Shown piece after piece: positions 1 through 5,821 of a stretch of DNA of 11,528 nucleotides (position 1 is the first letter of the stretch; each line of letters begins with the position of its first letter). The stretch is from Candidatus Bipolaricaulota bacterium (lineage in GTDB: Bacteria > Bipolaricaulota > Bipolaricaulia > Bipolaricaulales > Bipolaricaulaceae): assembly GCA_021163465.1 (NCBI GenBank), contig JAGGWU010000018.1, forward strand, positions 1 to 11,528, given 5' to 3'. A program made the position numbers and the translations under genes. The notes under the pieces are model-generated. The model ran no database searches, was not told the DNA's origin, and saw only the letters and a list, made by a program, of their open reading frames with translations.

Positions 1-366
1 CACAAAGAAAGGCTCAAGGTAAATCACCTTCAGGGTGCGGGGATCCAGGGCCACATAAATCCAAGCTTCCTTTCCCCCCACCTTCACCCAGGTCTCGTCC
101 ACCACAATAACCGGTGGGAGGGGGCCTTGGTAGAGCTTGATCCCCGCCTCCCCAACCTTCTTGTTCCAATACCACACCGCCACATGGCTCACCTCCTTCC
201 CCAAAAGGTCCAGTACCTCCGCCGTCTTTCTGAAACTCAAGCCCGGCTGATAAAGCACAAGCCCCAAAGCTATCTCCCAGAGGGGGACGTGGTGCTTTCC
301 CATGATCCCCTTGGCCTTGAGAAGGTGCCCCAATTTCCTGAAACTCAGCCGGGGTTCTCCTTTCAT
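1..366 (-). CDS. IS6-like DDE transposase, N-terminal part (cut by window start)
   Basis: The first 122 residues of a DDE-type transposase are visible; the ATG is at 364-366 with a GAAGG Shine-Dalgarno site just upstream. Residues 25-70 form a predicted helix-turn-helix region (LSFRKTAEVLDLLGKEVSH, then VAVWYW). The first catalytic aspartate is in VVDETWVKVGGKEAWIYVAL, the typical 'vDET-vkv-GK' block of IS6-like transposases, about 85 residues in. The remaining D and E lie outside the window. No frameshift is seen in this part, so the copy may be intact. It reads in the same direction as the condensin operon, so operon transcripts would run into it. IS6 assignment is likely but could be a related DDE family. 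Confidence 0.8.
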   Translation of the reverse strand, partial: MKGEPRLSFRKLGHLLKAKGIMGKHHVPLWEIALGLVLYQPGLSFRKTAEVLDLLGKEVSHVAVWYWNKKVGEAGIKLYQGPLPPVIVVDETWVKVGGKEAWIYVALDPRTLKVIYLEPFFV

Positions 367-406
367 GGTCCTTCACCACAGGAAGTTTGCCCAAAAGGAG
401 AACCCC
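351..406 (-). promoter_or_regulatory. Hairpin enclosing the transposase start codon
   Basis: A perfect 13-bp inverted repeat, GGGGTTCTCCTTT at 351-363 and AAAGGAGAACCCC at 394-406, flanks a 30-base loop. On the minus-strand transcript the loop holds the GAAGG ribosome binding site and the ATG of the transposase. Formed in an mRNA that reads in from scpB, the stem could block translation. A transcript starting inside the element after the first arm could not form it. IS10 and IS50 protect themselves from read-in expression in this way. The repeat is seen directly; the function is inferred. Confidence 0.55.
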
Positions 407-408
407 CG

Positions 409-423
409 TTTTTAACAGAGCCC
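409..423 (-). repeat. Probable IS6-type terminal inverted repeat
   Basis: The minus strand reads GGGCTCTGTTAAAAA from 423 to 409. It matches the start of IS6-family terminal repeats (GGCTCTGTT followed by an A-rich stretch). The expected 8-bp target duplicate would be the last bases of scpB, GCCTGATC, directly outside the element. The partner repeat is out of the window, so this is not verified. Confidence 0.6.
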
Positions 424-425
424 GA

Positions 426-902
426 TCAGGCGCGGAAATCCTCGGGCGATTCGAGACCGAAGTACTCCAGGAACCCCTCCGTCACCTCCAGGACCTTGGT
501 GGAGCCCTTCCGCTCCGCCCGCACGAACCCCCGGTCAACCAGCTCCCGGATATGGGCGTAGGCCCGCTGCCCCCGGATCTTGACCACCTCCGCCTGGGTA
601 ATGGGGCCCCGGTAGGCGATCAAGGCCAGGGTCCGCAGGACCGGCTCGGGGATGTCTCCCCTGGGGGCAAAGGGGCGTACCAGCTCCGCATACTCCTCCC
701 GCAACTCCAGAAGATATCCCCCGGATTTCTTGGCCACCCGGTAGGGCTTCCCCTCCCGCTCTAGTTCCGCCGCGATCTCCTCCAATGCGGAATAGATCTC
801 CTCTTCAGGGAAACGCAGGACCCGGGAAAGCTCCTCCAGAGACAAGGGCTTTGTGGCCACGAAGAGCGCCGCCTCAACGGCGGCCTTTACGCTCACGCCC
901 AT
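426..902 (-). CDS. scpB: Segregation and condensation protein B
   Basis: ScpB is the winged-helix (kite) subunit that, as a dimer, binds the ScpA linker in the SMC-ScpAB complex that compacts and segregates chromosomes on the nucleoid. The 158-aa protein is shorter than many family members (roughly 180-200 aa). Two winged-helix domains are visible. The first is about residues 3-85, with AVEAALFVATKPLSLEELSR and YRVAKKSGGYLLELREEY. The second is about 88-150, with LRTLALIAYRGPITQAEV, IRGQRAYAHIRELVDRG and the wing VRAERKGSTKVLEVTEGFLE. The ATG lies inside scpA (29-nt overlap) without a clear own ribosome site, so translation is probably coupled to scpA. It is the last gene of the operon, and the IS6-like element follows at once. 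Confidence 0.93.
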   Translation of the reverse strand: MGVSVKAAVEAALFVATKPLSLEELSRVLRFPEEEIYSALEEIAAELEREGKPYRVAKKSGGYLLELREEYAELVRPFAPRGDIPEPVLRTLALIAYRGPITQAEVVKIRGQRAYAHIRELVDRGFVRAERKGSTKVLEVTEGFLEYFGLESPEDFRA

Positions 903-1614
903 GGCCAGGGACCCGCACCAAGAGCTCCCCCAGGAAACGCCGTTGGGTCAGCACCACCTTCCCCTGGGCATCCAGGTGCAGGAGCTCCATGAACCGGGCC
1001 ACCACCTCCCCCGGTTCCTCTCCGGAAAGGAGCATCCGAAACGGGATCTCGCGCTTCCCATTGACCAAGGAAAGGAGCCGTGTAAAGAGGCGCTTGGCCC
1101 GGACACTGAAGGACTCCCCTTCCGGCACCGGCACCCCGGGACCACTGGGCTTACGGGGAGTACGCTCCTTTTTTTGCTTCTCTTGGGCCAAAGCGGCCTT
1201 GAGGGCCCGCTCCAACTCCGCCAGGGTCACCTTCCGCCGGGGGCGCCGCACTACGGGGATCCGCAATTCCGGGGCGATGTATACCCCCTCCTCGGGGAGG
1301 AAATCCGCTTCCTCCGCGGCCGCCGACAGGATCTCCACCTCCCCGTGCCCATTCCCGTTTCCGTTGCCGTTTCCGTCGTGGCCATTGAGCTCCCGCAGGA
1401 TCTCGGACTTGAGGCGCAAGAGCACCGCCCCCACAAAAACCATCCTTCCGGGGACCTCGAGCTCCAGCCCCTGCGCCCGGAGGAGGTACTCCCGGAACCG
1501 CCGCACGAGCTCCACGATGTCGATGTCCCAGGGATCCATATCGGCCGTCAGGGCCCGCAGAACCCCTTCCCAATCCGCCCGTGCCAGCCGTTCCGGGGAT
1601 ATCTCAACGCGCAT
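874..1614 (-). CDS. scpA: Segregation and condensation protein A (kleisin)
   Basis: ScpA is the kleisin that bridges the two SMC heads and recruits ScpB. The chosen ATG (1612-1614) overlaps the end of smc by 11 nt and gives 246 aa, close to the family norm. A longer reading frame upstream is only antisense-free overlap with smc and lacks ScpA-like sequence. The N-terminal domain shows DMDPWDIDIVELVRRFREYL and MVFVGAVLLRLKSEIL, the typical helices that contact the SMC neck. Residues 77-91 are a Gly/Asn/His repeat (NGHDGNGNGNGNGHG) at the start of the linker. The linker continues through LPEEGVYIAPELRIPVVRRP to a helix rich in K/E. The C-terminal winged helix (about residues 165-246) ends with KVVLTQRRFLGELLVRVPG and should bind the SMC head. 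Confidence 0.92.
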   Translation of the reverse strand: MRVEISPERLARADWEGVLRALTADMDPWDIDIVELVRRFREYLLRAQGLELEVPGRMVFVGAVLLRLKSEILRELNGHDGNGNGNGNGHGEVEILSAAAEEADFLPEEGVYIAPELRIPVVRRPRRKVTLAELERALKAALAQEKQKKERTPRKPSGPGVPVPEGESFSVRAKRLFTRLLSLVNGKREIPFRMLLSGEEPGEVVARFMELLHLDAQGKVVLTQRRFLGELLVRVPGHGRERKGRR

Positions 1615-4093
1615 TTCCCACCAACTCCACCGCCAGGACGTGCGAGGAGCCGCCCCGCATGGTGACCCCGTATACCCGGTCGGCATGCCGGATGAGCTCC
1701 TCGTTGTGGGAGATCACGATCACCTGGCCCTCCCGGGCGATCTCCCGCAATAACCCCGCCAGCCGCTCCGAGTTCGGCTTGTCCAATGCGGCGTCCACCT
1801 CGTCGAAGAGGTAGAAGGGGGCGGGTCTCCCCGCAGAAAGCGCGAGGATAAAAGCGATCGCCACCAGGGTCTTCTCCCCGCCCGAAAGGGCGTCCAGGAG
1901 CTTGGGTTCCTTTCCCGGGGGCCGGGCCCGGATCAAAAGCCCCGAGGAGAGGTCCTCGGGGTCCTCCAGGGAAAGCTTCGCCTCCCCGCCCCCGAAGAGC
2001 TGCTTGAACCGCCGATCCAACTCCGCCGAGACCGCCTCCATGGTGGAGAGGAACCGTTCCCGCTTCTTCCGCTCGATATCGGCGATCAGGGTTTCGATCT
2101 CCCGTTTTTCCCGCTCAAGGGTCTGAACCCTCTCCTTGAACGCCTGGAACTCCGCAAGGTATGCCTCATATTCCTCAATGGCCCGCATGTTCACCGGCCC
2201 GAACGAAGAGAGTTGGGATTCCAACTCCCGGAGCCGCGTCTGGAGGGCGCCGATGGAGCCCTCGGCCGGCTCCTCCGGTTCCGGGGCCTCGCCGATGGCG
2301 GCCAGTTTTCCCTGGATCTCCCCCAGTTCCCGCTCGTAGCGGGCGTGCATGGTTCGGGCCCGCTCCAGGGCCCGGTAGAGCTCCTTCCGCCGCTCCCTGA
2401 GCCCTGCGATCTCTTCCTCTTTCACGGACCGGGTCTTCTTGCGTTGGGCCTGCCGGAGGCTGGCCCGGTGGAGCTCCTCCTCGGCTTCGAGGGTCTCCCG
2501 GCGGAGGCGGGCGATCTCCCCCTGGAGCCGAGTAAGCTCTTCCCGCAGGCGCTCGATCTGGGCCGTCCGGCCCGCGATATCCGGGGCCCTTTGCCCCCGC
2601 TTCCGGCGGAACCCCCCGGTGATGGCCCCGCCCCGCTCGAGCAAATCCCCATCCAGGCTCACCGCCCGCACCCCCAATACGTCCCGCAGTACCTCTAGGG
2701 ACTCCACTACCACCGTGTCCGCAAGCACATACTGGAACGCGGGGCGCACCTTCTCCTCACAGCGCAGAAGCTCCACCAAAAGCCCGAGGACCCCCTCGCG
2801 GCCCAAGAGCTCCGTCGCCTTGGGGGAGACGGGAGGGGGAGAGAGCTTGTCCAAGGGGAGGAACCGGGCGCGACCGATCTCGTTCTCCTTGAGGTAGCGC
2901 ACACATTCCAGGGCCACGTCCCGGGTGGAGACGACGATATCGTGGGCGTGTCCTCCCAAAGCCGCCTCCAGGGCCACTTCCAGTTCCTGGTCCACCTCCC
3001 CCAGCTCCCCCAGCATCCCGATGACGCCGTCCCAGCCCAACGAAAGGATCTCCTGGACCGCCTCGGGGACGCGGCGCGCCGGGGGAGAGAGGCGCCTTAT
3101 CTCCTCCAGGGCCTCCGCCAGGGACCGTATCTCGCGCTCTTTCGCCTTGGCCTCGGCCTCCTTGGCGGCAAGTTCCCCCCGCAGCCGCTCCACCCGTTGT
3201 ACGAGCCGCAGGACCTCCCCCTCGCCGCCTTCGTCGGTGACCTCCTCCCGCTCCTTCAGCTCCCACTCCAGGGCCTCGATCTTGTGGTCAAGCTCATCCA
3301 CTTCCTTCGCGAGCCTTTCCGCCTCCCGCTTGTGGCGGCGCAATTCCTCCCGGGCCTTGGCCTCCGCCTCCTTAAGCTCCTTGAACCGCAGGTACTTTAG
3401 GGTGGCAAGGACCCGGTCCCGCTCCCCCTCGAGCTCCCGGAATTTGAGGGCCGCCTCCCGCTCGCGGTGGAGCTCCACCAGGTGTCGGCGCCGCTCGGCG
3501 AGCAGGATCCGGGACGCGTTCAGGCGTTCCTTCACCTGGGCCAGCTCGGCAATGGCCTTGGCCTTCCGCTCCTCGTAGGCGGCGATCCCCGCCACCTCCT
3601 CGATGAGCTCCCGGCGCCGGCGTGGGGAGCGTTCCAGGACCTCGGTGACCATCCCCTGCTCCACGATGTAATAGCCCCCAGGTTCTATTCCCCCAAGGGA
3701 AAGGAAACGCTCCACCTGGCCGGCCGGGACCACCTTGCCCATGATGCGGTAGGTGGAGGAGGAGGGGGTGATGCGCCGGGAGAGGACCACCTCGTCGGCG
3801 TGTGCGGGGAGGAGCTCGTCGAAGGCGCCGGAGGAGTTATCCAGGGTTAGGGAGACCTCGGCCTCGGGGACCGTCTCTCCTTTGGGACTGGTATAGAGGA
3901 GATGCTCGATTTTCCCCGCCCGCAGGGCTCGGGAGCGGGACCCCATCACGAAGGTGATGGCGTCAAGGATGTTGGACTTGCCGGTGCCGTTCTCGCCCAC
4001 GATGGCGGTGAACCCGGAATAAAACGGGATAGACACCCGCTTCCCGAAGGACTTGAACCCCCGGATGGTGAGGTTCTTGATGTAAGTCCTCAT
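1604..4093 (-). CDS. smc: Chromosome segregation ATPase SMC, short-armed
   Basis: The 829-aa protein is an ABC-type ATPase that dimerises and, with ScpA/ScpB, extrudes and organises DNA loops. The N-terminal head has Walker A GENGTGKS at residues 33-40 and the Q-loop region GGYYIVEQGMV near 139-149. The first coiled coil is about 170-340, and the hinge about 343-498, ending GGAITGGFRRK. The second coil is about 505-632. The C-terminal head carries FGPVNMRAIEEYEAY (631-645), signature LSGGEK (736-741), Walker B YLFDEVDAALD (761-771) and the ISHN switch (795-798). All catalytic motifs are present. Bacterial and archaeal SMCs are usually near 1150-1200 aa; here about 165 residues are missing from each arm. 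Hinge segments such as RYLKENEIGRARFLPLDK recall archaeal SMCs. The ATG overlaps the stop of the upstream small ORF (ATGA). Confidence 0.96.
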   Translation of the reverse strand: MRTYIKNLTIRGFKSFGKRVSIPFYSGFTAIVGENGTGKSNILDAITFVMGSRSRALRAGKIEHLLYTSPKGETVPEAEVSLTLDNSSGAFDELLPAHADEVVLSRRITPSSSTYRIMGKVVPAGQVERFLSLGGIEPGGYYIVEQGMVTEVLERSPRRRRELIEEVAGIAAYEERKAKAIAELAQVKERLNASRILLAERRRHLVELHREREAALKFRELEGERDRVLATLKYLRFKELKEAEAKAREELRRHKREAERLAKEVDELDHKIEALEWELKEREEVTDEGGEGEVLRLVQRVERLRGELAAKEAEAKAKEREIRSLAEALEEIRRLSPPARRVPEAVQEILSLGWDGVIGMLGELGEVDQELEVALEAALGGHAHDIVVSTRDVALECVRYLKENEIGRARFLPLDKLSPPPVSPKATELLGREGVLGLLVELLRCEEKVRPAFQYVLADTVVVESLEVLRDVLGVRAVSLDGDLLERGGAITGGFRRKRGQRAPDIAGRTAQIERLREELTRLQGEIARLRRETLEAEEELHRASLRQAQRKKTRSVKEEEIAGLRERRKELYRALERARTMHARYERELGEIQGKLAAIGEAPEPEEPAEGSIGALQTRLRELESQLSSFGPVNMRAIEEYEAYLAEFQAFKERVQTLEREKREIETLIADIERKKRERFLSTMEAVSAELDRRFKQLFGGGEAKLSLEDPEDLSSGLLIRARPPGKEPKLLDALSGGEKTLVAIAFILALSAGRPAPFYLFDEVDAALDKPNSERLAGLLREIAREGQVIVISHNEELIRHADRVYGVTMRGGSSHVLAVELVGNAR

Positions 4094-4242
4094 CGCTCTT
4101 TGTGGGGCAACCGAGGTATCGGCATGGGTTCTTGGGCACTTAGGCTTGAGCCCTTTTCGTGGGCCGAAAAAAAGCGGTAAGGGGCGGTTGACCCCTTGAG
4201 ATCGCCCTTATCTACCCGGCCAATGCCATCGGGCCTTTCCAT
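4090..4242 (-). CDS. Small 50-aa ORF leading the condensin operon
   Basis: I do not recognise this protein; it encodes MERPDGIGRVDKGDLKGSTA through PRLPHKER. Two signals support it as a real gene. A strong Shine-Dalgarno GAGGAGG (4250-4256) lies 7 nt before the ATG at 4240-4242. Its TGA stop also overlaps the smc start in an ATGA arrangement. The product is hydrophilic and basic at both ends, has no membrane segment or Cys, and is rich in Pro, Gly and Ser, so it may be largely unfolded. It is the first ORF after the promoter and would couple ribosomes into smc. Alternatives are a leader peptide whose translation matters more than its product, or a small partner of SMC. A stem-loop lies inside its coding sequence. 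Confidence 0.6.
   Translation of the reverse strand: MERPDGIGRVDKGDLKGSTAPYRFFSAHEKGSSLSAQEPMPIPRLPHKER
4178..4210 (-). promoter_or_regulatory. Alternative stem-loops with U-tract inside the leader ORF
   Basis: On the minus strand AAGGGG-TCAACCG-CCCCTT (4197-4179) forms a 6-bp stem. It is followed five bases later by seven Ts (4167-4173). The same 3' arm can instead pair with an earlier TAAGGGCG (4210-4203) as CG(C)CCCTTA with one bulged C. Mutually exclusive stems ahead of a T run within a leader ORF would suit transcription attenuation of smc. The gap between stem and T run is longer than in a standard terminator, so the role is speculative. Confidence 0.3.
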
Positions 4243-4268
4243 AGCCCAACCTCCTCACCAAGGTAATG

Positions 4269-4297
4269 ACTATAACGTTTAGGGCGCGTGGCAGCAA
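4269..4297 (-). promoter_or_regulatory. Predicted sigma70-like promoter of the smc operon
   Basis: On the minus strand TTGCTG (4297-4292) and TATAGT (4274-4269) are separated by exactly 17 bp. The -10 matches the consensus in five of six positions; the -35 in three of six. Transcription would start near 4262, about 20 nt before the small ORF and just before its Shine-Dalgarno site. The -35 overlaps the T run of the preceding gene's terminator. Confidence 0.5.
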
Positions 4298-4327
4298 AAC
4301 GGGGAGGGAAAAAGCTTCCCCTCCCCG
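4296..4327 (-). terminator. Rho-independent terminator of the coiled-coil gene
   Basis: Ten bases past the coiled-coil gene's stop, the minus strand reads CGGGGAGGG, a short A/T-rich loop with AAGCTT, then CCCTCCCCG and TTTT (T run at 4299-4296). The stem is 8-9 bp and almost all G-C. The T run is short. On the plus strand the stem is followed by CGTTTT, so weak action in both directions is possible. Confidence 0.65.
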
Positions 4328-4336
4328 CGTTTTCCG

Positions 4337-5158
4337 TCAACCTCCCGCACCGCCGAGGAACATGTAAGCCAAGGACCCAATGGCTATCAGAAGGGCCAAG
4401 ATCGCCATACCTTGCGCTCCGCCCAGGGCTCCCTGGAGCTCCTGCAGCTTTGCTTCGGTCTCTGCCTTGAAGGACCCGAATTCGTCCCCGGAGACGAACC
4501 CATCGCTCAGGGTCGCCATCTGCGCCTCCAGGGAACCGATCCGCGCCGAGAGGTCGGCCAATGAGGCCTCGAAACCCTCGATCTTGGCGCGGTTGTTCTC
4601 GATCTTTGCCTGAAGGGCCTGCACCGCTTGCTCCAGCGCCAGGACACGCCGCTGCAGATGCCCGAGGTCTTGGTCCTCGAGGCGCTTTATGCGCTTCTCG
4701 TGGTCGGCCACCTGCGCCGAGAGCTGCTCCAGCAAATCCTTGACCTCTTTTTCCAGCTGAGCGGTGAGATCGGCGATCTTCTCGGAATGGGAGGACAGGG
4801 CGTCGGCGAGGCTCTTCATGGTCTCCTCTACCGCGGCCACCCGGTCCGAGAGGCCGGGGACTTGGTCGCAGACCATCTTGAGCTGGATGAGCTTGGCCTC
4901 CGCGTCCTTGAGCTGCACCGCCAGGGCTTGGTACTTGGCGTTGAGCTCCTCGTCCTCAGCATTTAGCGCCGCGATGGCGCCCTTGAGTTCGGCGATGAAG
5001 GCTGAGAAGAACTCCACCACCTCGCCGAAGGCGGATTCCATGACGGTGATCTCTTCCTCGGCCGCCGGGAGGTTGGCCTCCGCGGGTTCCTCTTCCTGAG
5101 CCAGGGCGAGGAACCCGAGGAGCGCCCCCACCAGGGCCAGCATGAGGATCCTCTTCAT
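4337..5158 (-). CDS. Exported coiled-coil protein with C-terminal membrane anchor
   Basis: No named family is recognised. The chosen ATG at 5156-5158 follows a strong Shine-Dalgarno AAAGGAGGGGG and gives 273 aa. Residues 1-20 are a classical signal peptide: MKR, a hydrophobic core, then LALA with cleavage likely before QEEEPAE. There is no lipobox Cys. An acidic Ala/Glu stretch (20-45) follows. Then comes a long heptad-like coiled coil (about 45-245) with units such as LEKEVKDLLEQLSAQV, RIKRLEDQDLGHLQRRVLAL and LSARIGSLEAQMATLSD. The end (about 250-268) is a membrane helix, MAILALLIAIGSLAYMFLGG. The protein should lie outside the cytoplasmic membrane, tethered at its C-terminus, perhaps as a spacer or envelope-organising fibre. 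Only one Cys (residue 97) is present. It is transcribed alone and ends in its own terminator. Confidence 0.8.
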   Translation of the reverse strand: MKRILMLALVGALLGFLALAQEEEPAEANLPAAEEEITVMESAFGEVVEFFSAFIAELKGAIAALNAEDEELNAKYQALAVQLKDAEAKLIQLKMVCDQVPGLSDRVAAVEETMKSLADALSSHSEKIADLTAQLEKEVKDLLEQLSAQVADHEKRIKRLEDQDLGHLQRRVLALEQAVQALQAKIENNRAKIEGFEASLADLSARIGSLEAQMATLSDGFVSGDEFGSFKAETEAKLQELQGALGGAQGMAILALLIAIGSLAYMFLGGAGG

Positions 5159-5535
5159 ATCCACAACCCCCTCCTTTCTCACGGGCTTCTGGGAGAGCCT
5201 ACGGAGAAGCTCAATTGGAAACACGGGAAGATGGGTTGTGGGTGAGGTGGGTTTGTCGCCCCCTTCACGGACAGATGTCCAAAAAGGGGAGCAAACTTTC
5301 GCGACAAATGGGCTTGTTCGCCGGGCCTCAACGTCCGGAACCCACCGAATCTTCCGCGGCCAGGAGCGTCATGAGCACGCGCTCCGGATCAGCATGATCG
5401 TGAAACTTGGGCGAAAGGCCACAGGGCGGGGTGATGAGGTCCCCGGGGTGTGGGGAGGATCGGTGATACCCCAGGCGATCGCTTCCCGTGTCGGGGGTAA
5501 TAGCGAGCTAAAGTAGCGGCGGCCCAAGGGCCCGG
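5159..5535. other. Intergenic region without a supported gene
   Basis: This stretch of about 375 bp is upstream of the coiled-coil gene and downstream of the transposase remnants. Reading frames here have no codon-level or motif support. It contains the coiled-coil gene's ribosome site (about 5168-5175), the inverted-repeat structure at 5252-5308, and a shorter repeat GGAGCG...CGCTCC near 5363-5385. I see no convincing -35/-10 pair, although the coiled-coil gene's promoter must lie here or in the IS remnant. Confidence 0.5.
5252..5308. repeat. Three-tier nested inverted repeat
   Basis: TTTGTCGC (5252-5259) pairs with GCGACAAA (5301-5308). Inside it CCCCTT (5260-5265) pairs with AAGGGG (5284-5289), and at the centre GGACAGATGTCC (5269-5280) is self-complementary. 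All three stems are collinear. It could be an RNA structure in the 5' leader of the coiled-coil gene, or an end of a vanished mobile element. I recognise no riboswitch class in it. Confidence 0.5.
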
Positions 5536-5821
5536 TCACCGTGGCCAGGGGATCCCCCCTTCAGACGACGAGTGGCGAGCACGTTCGTCGGCAAGCTCGT
5601 ACTTCAGGGCGAAGATCTGCAGAAGCTCGTAGCTTTTGGCCCTCACCGTGGGGACCGGTCGCCTCCACCATCGGTCTTTGTAGGTTCACCACCTGGATGA
5701 ACAGGTTCACCTCCAGGGCCTGCCGCGACGGGAAATGCCCTCCCAGCTCGAGCCTCATCAGCTCTATCCCCGCGTTCACCGACTCCACCGGGTTGGTGGT
5801 GTAAGTTCCCTCAAGCGAATG
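5536..5821 (-). pseudogene. IS256 (mutator)-type transposase, C-terminal remnant, frameshifted
   Basis: The minus strand encodes TYTTNPVESVNAGIELMRLE then LGGHFPSRQALEVNLFIQVV, the conserved C-terminal block of mutator-type transposases. After NLQ (around 5676-5683) the frame shifts by one. The sequence continues in another frame as DRWWRRPVPTVRAKSYELLQ, then IFALKYELADE, to a TGA at 5536-5538. In the uncorrected frame translation instead runs into unrelated sequence. The catalytic core upstream is absent: at about 5810-5820 the sequence passes directly into IS5-type transposase sequence. It is therefore a dead fragment. Confidence 0.75.

Larger units (their letters stand above)
1..423 (-). 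mobile_element. IS6-like insertion sequence, one end only
   Basis: The element contains the transposase N-terminal part (1-366) and an outer end at about 422-423. Read on the minus strand, the end starts GGCTCTGTTAAAAA, close to the IS6-family terminal repeat known from IS6100 and IS26 (GGCTCTGTTGCAAA / GGCACTGTTGCAAA). The rest of the element, including the second terminal repeat, lies before the window. The end sits 2-3 bp past the scpB stop codon. Family assignment rests on the transposase DDE segment plus this terminal sequence. The exact border base is inferred, not proven. Confidence 0.7.

Noticed and set aside
14..394. 126-aa minus-strand ORF at the window start
   Set aside because: Wrong frame; the neighbouring frame encodes the transposase with VVDETWVKV.
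1343..1384. Short tandem repeat considered as CRISPR or minisatellite
   Set aside because: Units are 6 bp, in frame and inside scpA; they encode a Gly-Asn linker.
785..1753. Plus-strand ORF opposite scpA and scpB
   Set aside because: Arg/Ser/Pro-rich shadow without motifs; the minus strand carries conserved condensin genes.
2925..3578. Plus-strand Ser/Arg-rich ORF opposite smc
   Set aside because: It is the antisense of a Glu/Arg-rich coiled coil, and the composition follows from that.
5250..5310. Known riboswitch (fluoride, c-di-GMP or SAM)
   Set aside because: The stems are clear but none of the conserved core motifs of these classes could be found by eye.
5142..5516. Plus-strand ORF of 124 aa in the gap region
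   Set aside because: It begins inside the coiled-coil gene, has no ribosome site of note and no recognisable motif.
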